In this document: piece after piece, positions 24,691-36,800 of the stretch
Numbering within the stretch: the first letter of the stretch is position 1
Layout: each line of letters starts with the position of its first letter
Origin: Cacajao melanocephalus
Lineage: Eukaryota > Chordata > Mammalia > Primates > Pitheciidae
Assembly (NCBI GenBank): GCA_963573385.1
Contig: CAUYLG010047118.1
Span: 62,001-126,000 of the forward strand
Reading direction: 5' to 3'
Length of the DNA: 64,000 nucleotides
The notes under the pieces: generated by a model
The model's database searches: none
Told to the model about the DNA's origin: nothing
Seen by the model: only the letters and a program-made list of their open reading frames with translations
Made by a program: the position numbers and the translations under genes

Positions 24691-24839
24691 TAATTAAAAC
24701 TTAAAATTTTAAATTAAATTGTAATTAAAAATTAAATTTAGAAAATAAAAATCATTTTGTCAGGTCAAATTTCTTGGAATAGATTTATTGAGTTATAATT
24801 AAAATTTGTCTGGTTTTAAAATAATTGTTGCTAAGTCAG

Positions 24840-25000
24840 TTTCCAAAAGGATTGGGAGAATCAATTCAGTCTTCACCACCAGGCTGCAAATTTCTTGAAG
24901 GATTTGAGCCTTATTCCTCAATCTGAGAACCTAGCACAGTGCTGGGTACATGGAGGCTTCATGGAGCCTTCTAAAAAGATGTCTGCTGAATAAATTATTG
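24840..25000 (+). mobile_element. L2 LINE 3' end, sense
   Basis: 'aggctgcaaatttcttgaag' then 'cctagcacagtgctgggtac' and 'tctgctgaataaattattga' are L2 3'-end blocks. Confidence 0.65.
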
Positions 25001-26714
25001 ACTAAATGGACCCTGCCACCAGCAGTATACATTTTCTTTGAAACACATAATGTGGAGCCTGAGAAATACGCAAACCTACAAAAGGCACATAGATTTTTTT
25101 TGTCCCTGAATATAGGAAAAGAAATGTCTTTTTGGAAAGCAGATTTGCTTTTCTGGAGAAGTGGTTGATATCCATTCTTCGGCAAGCAACAAAAAGTATA
25201 CCTTTCCATTTCTGCATAGGAGAATTTAGTGAATCACTTGAATATATGTGATCTGAATAAATTCCAGATCATTTAGTGGCCCAGGTGCAGTTAAGACACA
25301 CAGTCCAGCAAGCAAAAGTAACTAAAATGTAGTTCCAGGCTTTATTTGAATTTTTCTAAGAAAACTAACAGGACTCTGATAACACTTTTGAAAAGTTTCC
25401 TTTCTCTTGCCTCCAATTTTTTTTACATCTTCAGCTGCTCTCTTTCCTACCAATCTCTGAATCCTTATTCTAAAACTATGCAAACTTATACTAGACTAAA
25501 GCCTGATGGCTCTTTTGGTTTTCTTTCTTGGAGTCCCAGTGGCCTCTACTCTTCTGGAAGTTGTTGTGAAGTCTTCAGACTGCAGTTGCCCTGGCCTCAT
25601 GATTCCAGCTCTCTTTCCTCCATTTCTCATTGCAAGTATATTTCTTTTGTAATTGTTGTTTTGTTTTTTAAGGGAAACCCTCCTTGAGAAGTTTAAAGCA
25701 ATGACAACAGAAAAATCCTTAACTTCATTATATATACTTCTTCATGTTGTAGATATGTTTCTTCGTAATAGGCAATATTTAGAGTCAATCCACCCACCTG
25801 AAGCATTGCTTCTCAAATCATGGTAGACCTTTCCTGTGGCCTCACCAAAGCTTTGCCAGTTTTTCTAATGAAGCTTTCTTGAATATCTTTCTGGCTCTCC
25901 AGATCCACAGCTTCAGCTCTTGTCAATATCGCAGTTTTCATAAAGCTATGAATCTGTGTGTACATCGCTGGGTCAGTGCCCTAAGCTTTGTCCTCCATGG
26001 TCTGCTCCTGTTTCTTTTCATTAAAACCTCCTGTCTTCAACTCAGTCACCTCCATTTCTTTGGAAGTTTCCCCTCTGTCGAAACACGAAAGATTCAAATA
26101 GAATTCACCTTATTAAGTTAAACTGAATTCATATTTAGATACTTCTCATAAGTATTTGGCTTTAAAAACTTTTTCTGACCCACTTGCGAGATAAAATCTT
26201 TTGAATGTATCTTAGGTGAAGCTTACTGTTCAGTTGTTTGTTTCATTTTTCTGAATTAAACCACTTACCCTGATTCAAATTAAGTTTTATGACTTTTAAG
26301 AGTTGGGTAAATGATGTTGAGTAACTTTGGCAATATATACAGATAGATAGAGAAATAATGAAGTAAACTTATACTTTTGTGTTTTCAGAAGATAGAATAA
26401 TAATCTTCGTTATTTTAGACATTTGCAATATTGAGGAAAATTGACAATTTAGAGAAATTGCATATTAGCTTTGTGATTGTTTGCAAAATGCTTAATTATT
26501 ATTAGATTTGTAATTTTTAATTTGAAAAAAGTAAGAATATAATTAGTTTTGCAAGCAGTGTTGCATGTTTAAGAAAACCTGATTTTTTTTTAACATTTAA
26601 AATTTATCCTATTAGATTTATAAAAGTTTTGCTTATATTGTTTGTAAGTTTGCCTTATCAGATATTTGAAGTTTGTGGAAGAATCAGTTATATCAAATTG
26701 TGTATCTGTCAAGA
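25001..26714. other. Single-copy DNA, nothing recognised
   Basis: Frames at 24931-25217 (minus, two frames), 25346-25687 and 25879-26121 were looked at. None shows a signal peptide, domain or codon bias that would support a gene. Confidence 0.45.
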
Positions 26715-26747
26715 GTTTAATCAAGAAGCAGATCCAGTAGGAACTCA

Positions 26748-26778
<31 letters not shown>

Positions 26779-27065
26779 ATACACATGCATGCACACATGT
26801 ATGATTTATCACAAGGAATTGGCTTTTGCAATGCAAGGGCTGACTAAGCAAGTCTGAGGTCTGTAAGGCAGGCCATTAGGAGGGAAAGTCCTCCGCCCTA
26901 CTTTTAGGCTTTCCAACTGATTAAGTCAGGCTCACCTAGAATAATCTCTCCCTTACTTAAAGTGAACAGAATAGGATTCAAATCTCTTCATAGTTGCACT
27001 GAGATTCAAGTTTGGCTCATTAACTGGGGGACTGCAGACTAGCCACATTGACAAATCACAGCACC
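26715..27065 (+). mobile_element. LTR-like interspersed repeat (family B of this window)
   Basis: 'cacaaggaattggcttttgc', 'ccaactgattaagtcaggct', 'cctagaataatctctccctt' and 'actgggggactgcagactag' match a common mammalian LTR-like repeat. A CA/TG tract near its left end is typical of the family. The copy at 55443-56284 is related. I cannot fix the name. Confidence 0.55.
26748..26774. repeat. (TG)13 microsatellite
   Basis: Pure TG run at the left end of the LTR-like repeat, followed by 'tatgtatacacatgcatgca'. Confidence 0.95.
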
Positions 27066-29229
27066 ATCATAAAATGTTTCTGGCATTTTAATTAATTTAA
27101 TTTTAAATAGGTTATACCATTTAGTGAGATCTAACCTGCTAAATTTATAATTAAACATACTACAAACTTTTTTTGAGATTTTTTAAACAGAATAACAAAA
27201 TTTATAAATTGAACCTAAAGACATAAGAAAACCTAAGTTTTAGCATTTATAATTTTAGCAGTTATGATTAACCAAATAGCTTTAAATAATCCTTTCTGTG
27301 TATGAAGCTTTGCACATGTGTGAAAAATTGACAAACAGACTGGCTGAGTGGAATTGGGTAGTCCAGGATCCTGAGATCTAGTACAAGAATTGGTGAAAGT
27401 GTAATCCATGCCACTGGGGAGTGAGATTTGAGCCCTTTAAAAGATATTTGGAGCAGTGTTGGAGATAATGATTAAAACATTTGTTATATGACCCATGTGG
27501 TCTAGTCTCAGAGCTGTATCATGGCCCCAAAAACTCAAAAAGCAAAAATCTAGCAATCAATAGAAATTTCAAAATAATGTAAAGGTTTTACTTGCATTTC
27601 TTGATTCAATAGTGGATCACAGCAACACATTTAAAATAATTCCTCTTGTCTCCATCATCTCTTTCATGTAGCACTTCAGAAATTCTTGCAGCATACTTTT
27701 CTCTAATTTTCAGTTCTAACGGGTGTACTGGATTTTCTTTTCCCCTTTCTGCTTCTACATGGTGATGCCCAGATAACTGCTCTAACTAAAGAGGACCCTC
27801 CTTGGAAGACAGGGAGGTCTAAACGCAGGTGTATGTAGAAGGGAGAGACTGTGAAAGTTCAAATGCTAATTGGTTTGGGTCTGCCTTGTGAGGGTGTTAA
27901 TACAGTGTTAGAATCAGAAAAAAATACTCATGTGTACAGTATTAATAATATGGATACTAGAAAACTAAAAGTGAGAAAAGAAAAAGCTAAAATATGTTCA
28001 GTTATGTAAAAGTACAAAATTTACACTTAATTACATAAACTGTTTACCATATAGGCCTAATTATTCCCAAAGCACAGTCACAGTTATGCACCTCATTAGC
28101 TACATACATCAGATTAACCTGGTCATAAATTTTATTCTCTTATGACACTAAAGCTGTATGTTCAGTCCTTTTAGATTACTGCTGCTTTTGCTCAGTGGCC
28201 TGCATATGCTGTGTGGTCATCTGTTCATAAATTAAGAAAATTTAGAGGGACCCTTGTCCTTGATCTGCCCAGCACATCGCTGAACCTTTTGCAATTGTCT
28301 GTAGCAGATCTCCAGCTTTCAGCTTCTCTTCCTTTCCAATGTATTATACCCACAGGAATAAGAATAATCAAAAGCCTCCTATGGCTCACAGCTTTCCCTC
28401 ATCACATGAAAGCTCCTGAATCTTACTTCTTAGGCCTTTGACTTTTGCTGCAATGAAGTTGTATTTTCCTTTAAACAAGGAATCTGTGTGGGGCATCTTC
28501 CTTTAAGACCTTGGGCCTTTCCTGAGGAAGTTGAAGTGTGAAGGAGTTTTGTTTTCCAAGGCATATCTTGACAGGTGTCCTTTTCCCTGCATTCAATTCT
28601 TGGTCTACTTTGGATTCTGTATCCATTTTTTCATCTGCCTCTGGTCCACTACTCATGCTTGTCCTCAAGGATGAATGGTGGGAAACACAGAGAGGCCTGG
28701 AATCTGGACGCTCCGTCTGGCCTCACATTGATAATGGGGTAAATAACCTGCTCTGAGGGGAAATGATATTGTGGCCTTTGGAGATCCCCTCCAGTGGGGT
28801 ATTGACAGGGGTGAGAGTCTTTTCTCTGCTTGTGTGTGCAGGGCACATATTCCTTCCCTGTAAAGCAAGCCTTGCTTTGAACTGCTGGACCCCTTTTATA
28901 AACAGGAAGTTTCTGGATCAGTGTATTTGTTACAGGGCCCACAGTCTGGAAAACAGAAGACATTTCAGGCTATTGTTCTTCATTACTTTTGTTGTTGCGG
29001 ATTGTGAATACTGCCCCTCCAGCCCCCATGCAGGAGGTAAGGGCAGGAAAGTCATGCTGGGACAGGTTACTGAAGCTGGGTCTAGGGCAGGGTATCCTAT
29101 GTGATGTCCAAAAAGCAGGAGTGGGCCACAAATGAAAGGCAGATGACAGGGCAAGGAGTCTTGGATGATTTTTTCCACCTCCACCATTCCCACACAGCTC
29201 TGGCCACCATTGACTTGCATCTGCCGTCT
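27066..29229. other. Single-copy DNA, nothing recognised
   Basis: No transposon is recognised in about 2.1 kb. A hydrophilic 65-aa minus-strand frame (28471-28668) reads smoothly but has no splice context, start context or known relative. Frames at 28649-28963, 28763-29104 and 28930-29220 overlap each other in opposite senses. Confidence 0.45.
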
Positions 29230-30140
29230 AATGCTATAGTCTCTTGACTGGTCTCCTACTCAGCATCCTACAACACATTCTCCACTTAGCGGCCAGAGTG
29301 GTGCTGTTTTTAAAAGTACTAAGCAGATTATGTTTTCCCTTCCCTAAAATTCTGCAATGGGAAACTCTCTCTACAAAAAAATACAAAAAATTAGCTGGGT
29401 GTAGTGGTGAGCACCTGTAGTCCCAGCTACTCAGGAGGCTGACGTTGGGAGGATGGCTTCAACCTGGGAGGCAGAGGTTGCGGTCAGCTGAAATCACACC
29501 CCTGCACTCCAGCCTGGGTGAGAGTGAGACCCTGTCCCCCCACCAAAAAAAAATTTAGTTTGCCAACATTTAAAAATCAGGAGTTTTCACCTAAAATCCA
29601 GATTTCCGGTTCCTTTTTAAATCAAGTCAGGAGAACCAGTGTAAAAAAAAAAATTCTGCAATAGCTTTCCTAATAAACTTACAAGCCTTACAGGATCTGA
29701 TTCATGCCTATATTTCGCATTAAATCAACGACTTCTTTTCCTAATTCTGCTTTCAGCTACTCGAGCCCTTTCAAAGAACCCAAAGCCTTTCCTGCCTTAG
29801 GTTCTTCCATATGTGGTTTCCTCTGTCTGGAAGACTCTTTCCCTGAAACCCTTCTGAATGCAAGATCTCAGCTCACATGTCACCTCAGAGAGGCACTCCT
29901 TGACCACCCAGGCTCAACTATATCCCCCTCTGTCCCTATTATTTTCCACCTTATTTTACTTTTTTCATAACACCGAGAGCTTGTGAAATTACCTATTTCA
30001 TTCATTTATTTCTTGTCTCTTTTCAATGAGCTAACTTTGAGAGGGGATATTTATTTCTTATTCATGGTGGTATCTTCAGGGTCTAAGAAAATGATCGCCA
30101 CATGCTTGGAGTTTTGTAAATATTTAAGAAATAAATAAAA
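29230..30140 (+). mobile_element. L2-like LINE 3' region, sense, interrupted
   Basis: Before the Alu: 'gactggtctcctactcagca' and 'gcggccagagtggtgctgtt'. After it: 'acaagccttacaggatctga', 'gtttcctctgtctggaagac', 'cagctcacatgtcacctcag' and 'ggcactccttgaccacccag'. These blocks are in the order of an L2-type 3' region, and the two halves join exactly across the Alu insertion. It ends near 'taaatatttaagaaataaat'. The 88-aa frame 29704-29970 lies inside it. Confidence 0.75.
29359..29649 (+). mobile_element. 5'-truncated Alu with apparent 3' transduction
   Basis: The Alu begins inside the left-arm end ('ctctctacaaaaaaatacaa') and finishes with a first A run near 29548-29556. About 80 bases of non-Alu sequence follow (29557-29640), and then a second A run (29643-29652). 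The 13-base duplication 'aaaattctgcaat' flanks the whole unit at 29346-29358 and 29650-29662. The target site encloses both the Alu and the extra sequence, so they were inserted together. Confidence 0.8.
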
Positions 30141-30324
30141 CCTTTCTGGCATACAATTATTAGCTAGTCTTATACACAGGAGAATTGGGTTGCCATAAAT
30201 ATGACAAAGGTGTGTGGCTGAGGATTAAGCTTTAGATTCAAAGGGAAAGAATCTCTAAACAGCAGCTTCAGATCAGAAGAAATAGAATTGCAGGCCATAA
30301 AAAAAACCTTCTAGGAAATCTTAA

Positions 30325-30345
30325 CGTGTGTGTGTGTGTGTGTGT
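30325..30345. repeat. (GT)10 microsatellite
   Basis: Pure GT run between the L2-like element and the L1M 3' end. Confidence 0.95.
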
Positions 30346-31620
30346 AGTAAATTAAACATAACATTAAATTTACCATTTCATTCAGCACATTCCCAATGTT
30401 GTGCAACCGTTTCCTCTAGTTCCCAAACATTTTCAACACACCAAAGGAAACCTTGCACTCTTCAAGCTATTGCTGTTATTCTCCTCCCCAGCTCTAATCC
30501 CTAGCAGTCATTAATCTAGTTTCTGTCCATGGATTTGCCTACTTTGGACATTTCATATAAATAAGTTCATAAAATATGTGGCCTTTTTTTTTGCCTGGCT
30601 TCTTTTGCTTAGCATGTTTTCAAGGTTCATCCATGTTGTAGCATCTATCAGTGCTTCATTCCTTTTTATGAGTGAATAATATTCAATTATATGGATATAC
30701 CACATTTTGTTTATCTGTTCATCAGCTGGCAGTCACTTAGGTTGTTTCCATCTTTCGGCTGCTGTGAATAGTGCTATACATGTACAAGTTTTTGTTGGAA
30801 CATCCGTTTTTTAATTCCTCAGGTAAATTGCTGATAAAATTGCTGGGTCCTACGGTAATTCTATGTTTAATGTATTGAAGAACCATCAAACAGTTTTCAC
30901 CAGCAGCTGCACCATTTTACATTTCCACCAGCAATGTAGAGGATTCTAATTTCTCCATATTGTCTTCACCAACTTGTTTTTCTGTGTTTTTAAAATTATG
31001 GCCATTCTAGTGTGTGTGAAGTATCTCATTATAGTTATGATTTGCGTTTCCCTAATAACTAATGATATTAAGCATATTTTCATGAGCTTGCTGACCACTT
31101 GTATGGCCATTTCTCTCAGAAGAAATGTCTACTCATGTTCTTTGCCCATTTCAAAAGTGGGTTGATTGTTTTATTTGCTGTTGAGTTATGGGTTCTTTAT
31201 ATAAATTCTAGATATTAGGCTCTTATAAGAGATATGATTTGAAGATAATGTTCTCCGTTCTGTGAATTGTCTTTCATTTTCTTTATAGTATCCATGAATT
31301 CACAAAAGTTTTTACTTTTGGAGTCCATTTTATATATTTTTAATTTCGTTGCTCATGCTCTTTGCATCATATGTATGAATCCTTTGCTAAATCCAAGGTC
31401 ATGAAGATATACTCATATTTTCTTCAAAGAGTTTTATGTGTTTTCACTTAATTTTTGAATTAAATTTTTGTATGTGGTATGAGGTAAGAAATGTCATTCT
31501 TTTGCAGGTAAATGTCTGATTGTCCAAGCACCGTTTATTGAAGAGATTATTCTTTCCCTATTGAGTTGTTTTAGCAACTTTGTTGAAAATTAATTGACCA
31601 TAAATGTAGGATTTGTTTCT
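30346..31620 (-). mobile_element. Old L1M 3' end (UTR and ORF2 end), antisense
   Basis: Ordered landmarks: 'aacataacattaaatttacc' (30354), 'ttcccaatgttgtgcaaccg' (30389), 'ggttcatccatgttgtagca' (30623), 'tatggatataccacattttg' (30690), 'ttctttgcccatttcaaaag' (31138) and 'gtccaagcaccgtttattga' (31521). They follow the reverse complement of an old L1M 3' UTR and ORF2 end. No long frame remains. Confidence 0.85.
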
Positions 31621-32599
31621 GCATTCTAATTCTACAAAAAATCTTAACTTCACACTACAAATATATTTTGAGATGATGAGGAAAAAGGCCTTTGAACATT
31701 CTGGGCTCTCCTTTGAATGTTGTTCTGATTAATATGGTTTTAATACATTAGAGTAATGCAGTCCAATAGTTAAAATTAGAATTACTCTAGTTTTAAGATC
31801 AAAATCTACTGAGATGATATTAGCATTATTATTAGCAGTAACAGTAAAAAGAATTACATATAGTCTCTATTTACATGAATCTTAACATCTTTAAAGACAT
31901 ATTATCCAATAATAAATATTAGATTAATGCTTCTCTCAGGGCCTGTGTGTCTCATCTGGCAACATTTGAAGATGATACCTCTTCCCTTACCAGTCCCTTC
32001 AGAATCCTACAAACTAAATGATGGACAGAGAAGGGAAGAAAAATTGTGTGGACTCTAGTATGTATTTATTTCTATAACACACAAATCATCTGCCTTTCCT
32101 ACCCTTTCTCTCACCATAAAGACTTAAGTAGCTAACTTGGACCTGGGATGTGGGTCCTTCTAAATCCATCTGAAATTACATGATTTCATTTTAAAGTCCG
32201 GGAACGTTAAGCAAAACCAAAAGGTTTAAGAAATGGAATTAGCACTGAGCTCCTGCATAGTAGGCATTGGCTGATTTGGGCCCATGTTGCACCCACTTTT
32301 CCTTAATTTTTTTTTTTTCATTTTCTTCGGAAAATCAGCTATCTGGTTGGGGAAAAATTTGGGTGTTAATAGAGTGACCATCTGTCCTCTCGTGAAGAAA
32401 CTGCCACGAGACTAAAAGTGCTGGTAATTTTTTCATGGCCACTGCGTGACATTGGTCTCGTGGCTGCTTCCATGGCCTCCAGAGCACCATGGTTAGCACT
32501 TCTTCCCATGCCTGTTTCCTAACCTTCCAGTCTGTCTCTTATCCCTCTAATAAGCCTCCTTAATCTTAAGTTAGAACCCAACTGGAACAATGACCTTTC
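31621..32599. other. Single-copy DNA, nothing recognised
   Basis: No repeat or exon is recognised. A T-run lies near 32310. Confidence 0.45.
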
Positions 32600-32770
32600 A
32601 TTTTCTCAAGTTATCTCATTGAAAGTCTCTACAGTATACCTGCGCATTAAATGCTTCACAGAGAAGGAAACAGACTCACAGAGTGGTCCCACCCCTGGAA
32701 AGAGATGGAACTGGGGTTTAAACCCAGGTCTTATTGAAGACAGTCTTCTTTATTTTTTCCATCATTGCCT
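32600..32770 (-). mobile_element. MIR SINE, antisense
   Basis: 'ttcacagagaaggaaacaga' then 'ctcacagagtggtcccaccc' and 'ggggtttaaacccaggtctt' are reverse-complement MIR blocks. Confidence 0.65.
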
Positions 32771-33844
32771 CTCCTGAGCTGGATAAGCTTTTGTGCTTAG
32801 AAGTTTTTCTGAAGTTAAGGAATTCTCTCCATTGTTGTTAAAAGAACTAAAACATGTAAGTAATTGCCTTAATATAAAAATGATGTTTTCATAAAACAAA
32901 TAGTTAGACTTTAATTTTTTTCTCAAGAAAAATTAAAATCATTCAATCAGCAAGATGGAGCCCCCTTCCTCTTTCAGAATGTTTACTGGGGATTCTGGGC
33001 AGAGGCTCAGATAATTGAGAGGATTAGAATGAAGGAATGAAGGAGAGAGGAAACATTCCCTCAGGCAGAAAGGGAACCAGAGCATTGGGAAAATGTGTCT
33101 GGATACAGCAGAAAATGTGGACAAAGCAAAAATATTGTTAAAGACATGAAGAAGAGAGGGGTTAGGGTGGGGTAAAGAAAAGGGGGAGAAGGCAAGAAAA
33201 ATATATAGAAAACAAGATGAAATGAAGTTTGGTCTGGTTTTAATTTATGTCAATTGACAAATCCATGAAAGCTGTTCTAGGCATGGATATTCCCTCTGTA
33301 ATGTAAGTAACTGAAACCAGTTCTGAATGTATTTTTTTTCTCCTCTTCTTAAAAATATGATATACCCTGTAGACAGAGGCAACACCAATAACATTCCCTG
33401 CCTCTGGTGCTACATTCTTCCCCTCTCCTCAACACATTCTGTTCCTGCCTATAATTCAGGACTGGTATAATTAAGGGAATTAAGGATATGCATGAACATA
33501 AAATATACGTGTGTTTAATGTGCTCTCAAACTAAAAACAAAGATGAGTGGTGGATGGGTAAAATTCCTCTTCTAAGATTTTGTTGAAAACTTTTGATCCT
33601 TAAAGACTCACTCATTTCCGGCACTTTCCCTAACTTTGGTGTAAGGATGAAAGAAAAGGTATGTTCATTTGTGTTGTATTCAAATGTATTTTTAAAATTT
33701 AATGTGCTGAATTCGAAAAAGAATTTAAGGATGATTATGTAGGCATGTATGGTGATGTTTCTACAGAACATTAACCTTACTGATTGATTGCTATGGATAA
33801 ACTAGTGGAAGTAGGAAGCTTAAGGGCAATTAACTGACAGAAGT
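32771..33844. other. Single-copy DNA with a purine-rich stretch
   Basis: A purine-rich + strand interval (about 33000-33235) contains four G runs at 33158-33186. Nothing else is recognised. Confidence 0.5.
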
Positions 33845-34052
33845 TTAATATTTAGAAGATAATGTCTACAAGTCAATAAGATAGTGAACCACCTAGTAGA
33901 AAAATGAGTAAAAGGCTTGATCGGGTTTTCACAGAAGAAGAACTATAAACATTTTCATAAACATATAAAGAAATGCTCAAACTACTCATGATATTTCACA
34001 TTGAAACCGAAGAAAGATATGTTTTTACACATACTAACTTGCCAAAAATTAA
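33845..34052 (+). mobile_element. Old L1M ORF2 3' fragment, sense
   Basis: 'gtagaaaaatgagtaaaagg', 'ttcacagaagaagaactata', 'tgctcaaactactcatgata' and 'aacttgccaaaaattaaaaa' are sense L1M blocks near the ORF2 C-terminal coding end. Confidence 0.7.
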
Positions 34053-34067
34053 AAATGCAGGCAGAGG

Positions 34068-34146
34068 ATTTGGGGCAGAGCAAGATGGCAGAATAGAAAA
34101 CTCCACTGATCATCCCTCCTGCAAGGATACCAATTTGACAGATATC

Positions 34147-34199
<53 letters not shown>

Positions 34200-34742
34200 A
34201 CACACCTTTATAAGAACCAAAAATCAGATGAGCACTCACAGTACCTGGTTTTAACTTCACATCACTGAACAATGCACTGAAGTGGTAGGAAAAACAGTCT
34301 TGACTAGCCAGCACCATCCTTCCCCTGCCCCATCTTCTGCCAGCTGCAGATTGGTGTGGAGAGCAATTCTGTGTGTTGGGGGGAGGGAGAGCACAGCAAT
34401 TGTGAGTCATTGAACTCAGTACTGGCCTGTTAGAGCAGAAAGAAAAACTAGACCAAACTCAGCTTATACCCACCCATGGAGGGAGCTTTTAAACCAGCCC
34501 TAGACAGAGGGGAATTGCCAATCCCCACAGTCAGAAATTGAGTTTCCACAAGCCTCACCACCATGGGCTAGAGTGCTTTGGAGCCACAAATAAACTTGAA
34601 AGACAGTCTAGGCCACAAGGACTGCACCTCATAAGTAAGTCCCATGTGCTGAACTGGATCCAGAGACAGTGGACTGAGGGAACACATGACCTACTGAGAC
34701 ACCAGTTGGGGCAGCTAAGGAAGTACTGGTATCACCCTCCCT
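34068..34742 (+). mobile_element. L1 5' UTR fragment, sense, without ORFs
   Basis: Starts 'ggggcagagcaagatggcag' and continues with 'agatgagcactcacagtacc', 'tggttttaacttcacatcac', 'gagagcacagcaattgtgag' and 'gttggggcagctaaggaagt', the order of an L1 5' UTR of roughly L1MA/L1PB age. It stops near 34742 without ORF1, ORF2 or poly-A. L1 5' UTRs carry the element's internal promoter. Whether this worn copy keeps any activity is not visible. Confidence 0.75.
34154..34204. repeat. (CA)n microsatellite inside the L1 5' UTR
   Basis: About 20 pure CA units to 34193, then 'gacacacacac'. It sits where the L1 consensus has an A/C-rich segment and seems to have expanded from it. Confidence 0.95.
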
Positions 34743-34894
34743 GACCCTGTACTATAAAATTTGTATAGGTGTCTTATAGTCTTATATGTATAGGAAGTTT
34801 AAAATCTACACCTGTGTTGAGTATATTTACTGGCTATAAGACTTATAAAGGTTTAAAAATAAAAAGTACCTATGTTATATTAATGTAATATACA

Positions 34895-35055
34895 GTTGAG
34901 CAGATAAAGGTTCAATTTCTAATTTTGCAATTTCCTATTTTTGTGACCTTAGTCGAGTCACTTTCCTTCTCTGAGCCTTAGTTTTCTCATCTGTAAAATG
35001 AATACATATATCCAGGTCATAATAAGAGTTCTGAAAAATGAGTATTATGATTACT
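34895..35055 (+). mobile_element. MIR SINE, sense
   Basis: 'tttgtgaccttagtcgagtc', 'ttctctgagccttagttttc' and 'tcatctgtaaaatgaataca' are the MIR core. Confidence 0.85.
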
Positions 35056-35064
35056 TTTGTGCAT

Positions 35065-35160
35065 GCATTATTTATTCTCCTAGATAGCAAGTTCCATGAG
35101 GACACAATCATATCTGATTCATTTTTTAAAAAATCTCGTAGCACCTTGCACTAATCTTTT
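35065..35160 (+). mobile_element. L2 LINE fragment, sense
   Basis: 'ctcctagatagcaagttcca' and 'tgaggacacaatcatatctg' followed by 'tagcaccttgcactaatc' match the L2 3' region. Confidence 0.5.
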
Positions 35161-35164
35161 TAAA

Positions 35165-35350
35165 GGAACTCTTATGAACTGGGCATTTTATACTTGTTAT
35201 TCATTAATGCCTCATGGCAAGCTTATGTAGCTGGCTTTACCACCTCACTGAGGCTCAGGGAAGTTAAGGTAGTTGCCTGTTAGTGAGCATCTGGATTTGA
35301 ATTTAGATCTGTTGTTTGTCCATGCTTTTTCCACCATACCAAGGTGCTAC
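35165..35350 (-). mobile_element. MIR SINE, antisense
   Basis: 'ctcactgaggctcagggaag', 'ttaaggtagttgcctgttag' and 'atctggatttgaatttagat' follow MIR in reverse complement. It lies next to a sense MIR at 34895-35055. Confidence 0.7.
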
Positions 35351-36594
35351 CTCCAGCTGTGTTCAGCATATGTTTGTTTTATGCCTTTTATGGCCCTATC
35401 TTCAATAAGTGAATCTTTCCTTGGGCTACCCAATATTCTTACCCTCTGTTTTCTCTTCTGAAAGTAATAAGGCCTCTGTTGAGTATGTATAGTTACTGAA
35501 TAGAAGCAATTGTGTTGCCAGATTAGTTTAGGCAGAGGGCCACAGACGTAAGAGAGGGAACGCAGGGCAACATTAAACTTCTCTGGAGTGAGAAGATTAT
35601 GAAAAGTCTAGTGCACAGGGCACCATGTTTCCACACTGGTCCACTGGTCCATAACATATAAGAAGCGGTAAGTGAGGGAATGCATGAAAGTTGGCATGAA
35701 GGCACTAGGTATATGACAAAGGAAAGAAGAAATGGGACAGACGGATACAGGCAGAAACTGAGCGGCAACATGGCATCTGAAGAAAAGTCATCAAAATGCA
35801 GTTGGTTTTGAGGTTGGAAACTTGAATATTTTTTCTTTAAATTTCCCTGTATTCAAAATTTTTGTAATGTGCAAGTTTTTGTGATAAAAAAGATACCAAA
35901 GCTTTTTTTTTTCTTTTTAAATAACATGTTTGCCTATTTTCTTTACAGGTTTGTGGTACAGAATCATAGATTTTTTTTTTTTTAGCTTTTTGAAACCTTG
36001 AAAATATTCTAATGTGAAGCTCTTCTCTCTTGCCTATTATAATCAAGCCCTACATCCTCCTGCCTATTAAATACATGGCACTTGGCCAAGACAGAATATA
36101 TCAGATCATATAGTTAGGCTCAGGAGATGTATTGGGAAGGACATTATAAAAGGAGTTACATATGCCAGGTGTCCACCATTGTGTCAAGGATGAACAGAAA
36201 ATATTGGAAAGACTGTTAACTCATTGAAGTGCATTCACAAAACAACTTTTCATGCTCTTCTATGAAATAAAGATGTTCTTGGTATTTAAGCCTAATAATC
36301 AGAAATAGGGAAGAAAGCCAAGGTTTTGAAGAGTTAGGTACAGTATTTTCAGAATGCTAGTGAGCACTATACTTTGCATTGTCTTCAATATTTGGACTAA
36401 TAGTTTTTTGTACTAGCCTCAAGCTAACTGGGAGATAGTTGATGCTCACTATTTTTATTTAATCCAGGAATAATCTAAAACAGAGTGGAAAATTTACTGA
36501 TGCCGTTTTTAGAGAAGGAGAAATAATTTAAGCATTGTTATTTACTAGATATATGACTTTAATAATTACCACTGTTCATTTTTTATCTTATTTA
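35351..36594. other. Single-copy DNA, nothing recognised
   Basis: T-runs at 35902-35911 and 35971-35982 are the only simple sequence. The 82-aa minus frame 35523-35771 has no recognisable motif. Confidence 0.45.
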
Positions 36595-36800
36595 TCTAGG
36601 CACTTTGATTGTATTAGCTGAGTCCACATGACAAATCTATGAGGAAGACATTATTTTTTCTATTGTACAGTTATAGAAAATGTAATTCAGAAGAGATAGT
36701 ATTTCTTTCAGTCTCATGCATATAAGTACAAACATAAGATTTGAAGCTAGATCTGCCTGATTTTGAGTTTATAATCTTGGTTGCTGCTCTGTACCTCCTA
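36595..36800 (-). mobile_element. MIR SINE, antisense
   Basis: 'atgaggaagacattattttt', 'gtacagttatagaaaatgta' and 'gatttgaagctagatctgcc' are reverse-complement MIR blocks. Confidence 0.6.

Noticed and set aside
28471..28668. 65-aa hydrophilic frame on - that reads like protein
   Set aside because: No recognisable family, no supporting splice sites, and overlapping frames on the other strand are equally open; chance is more likely.
33982..34410. 142-aa minus-strand frame with a cysteine-valine repeat
   Set aside because: The repeat is the translated CA/GT microsatellite inside the L1 5' UTR.
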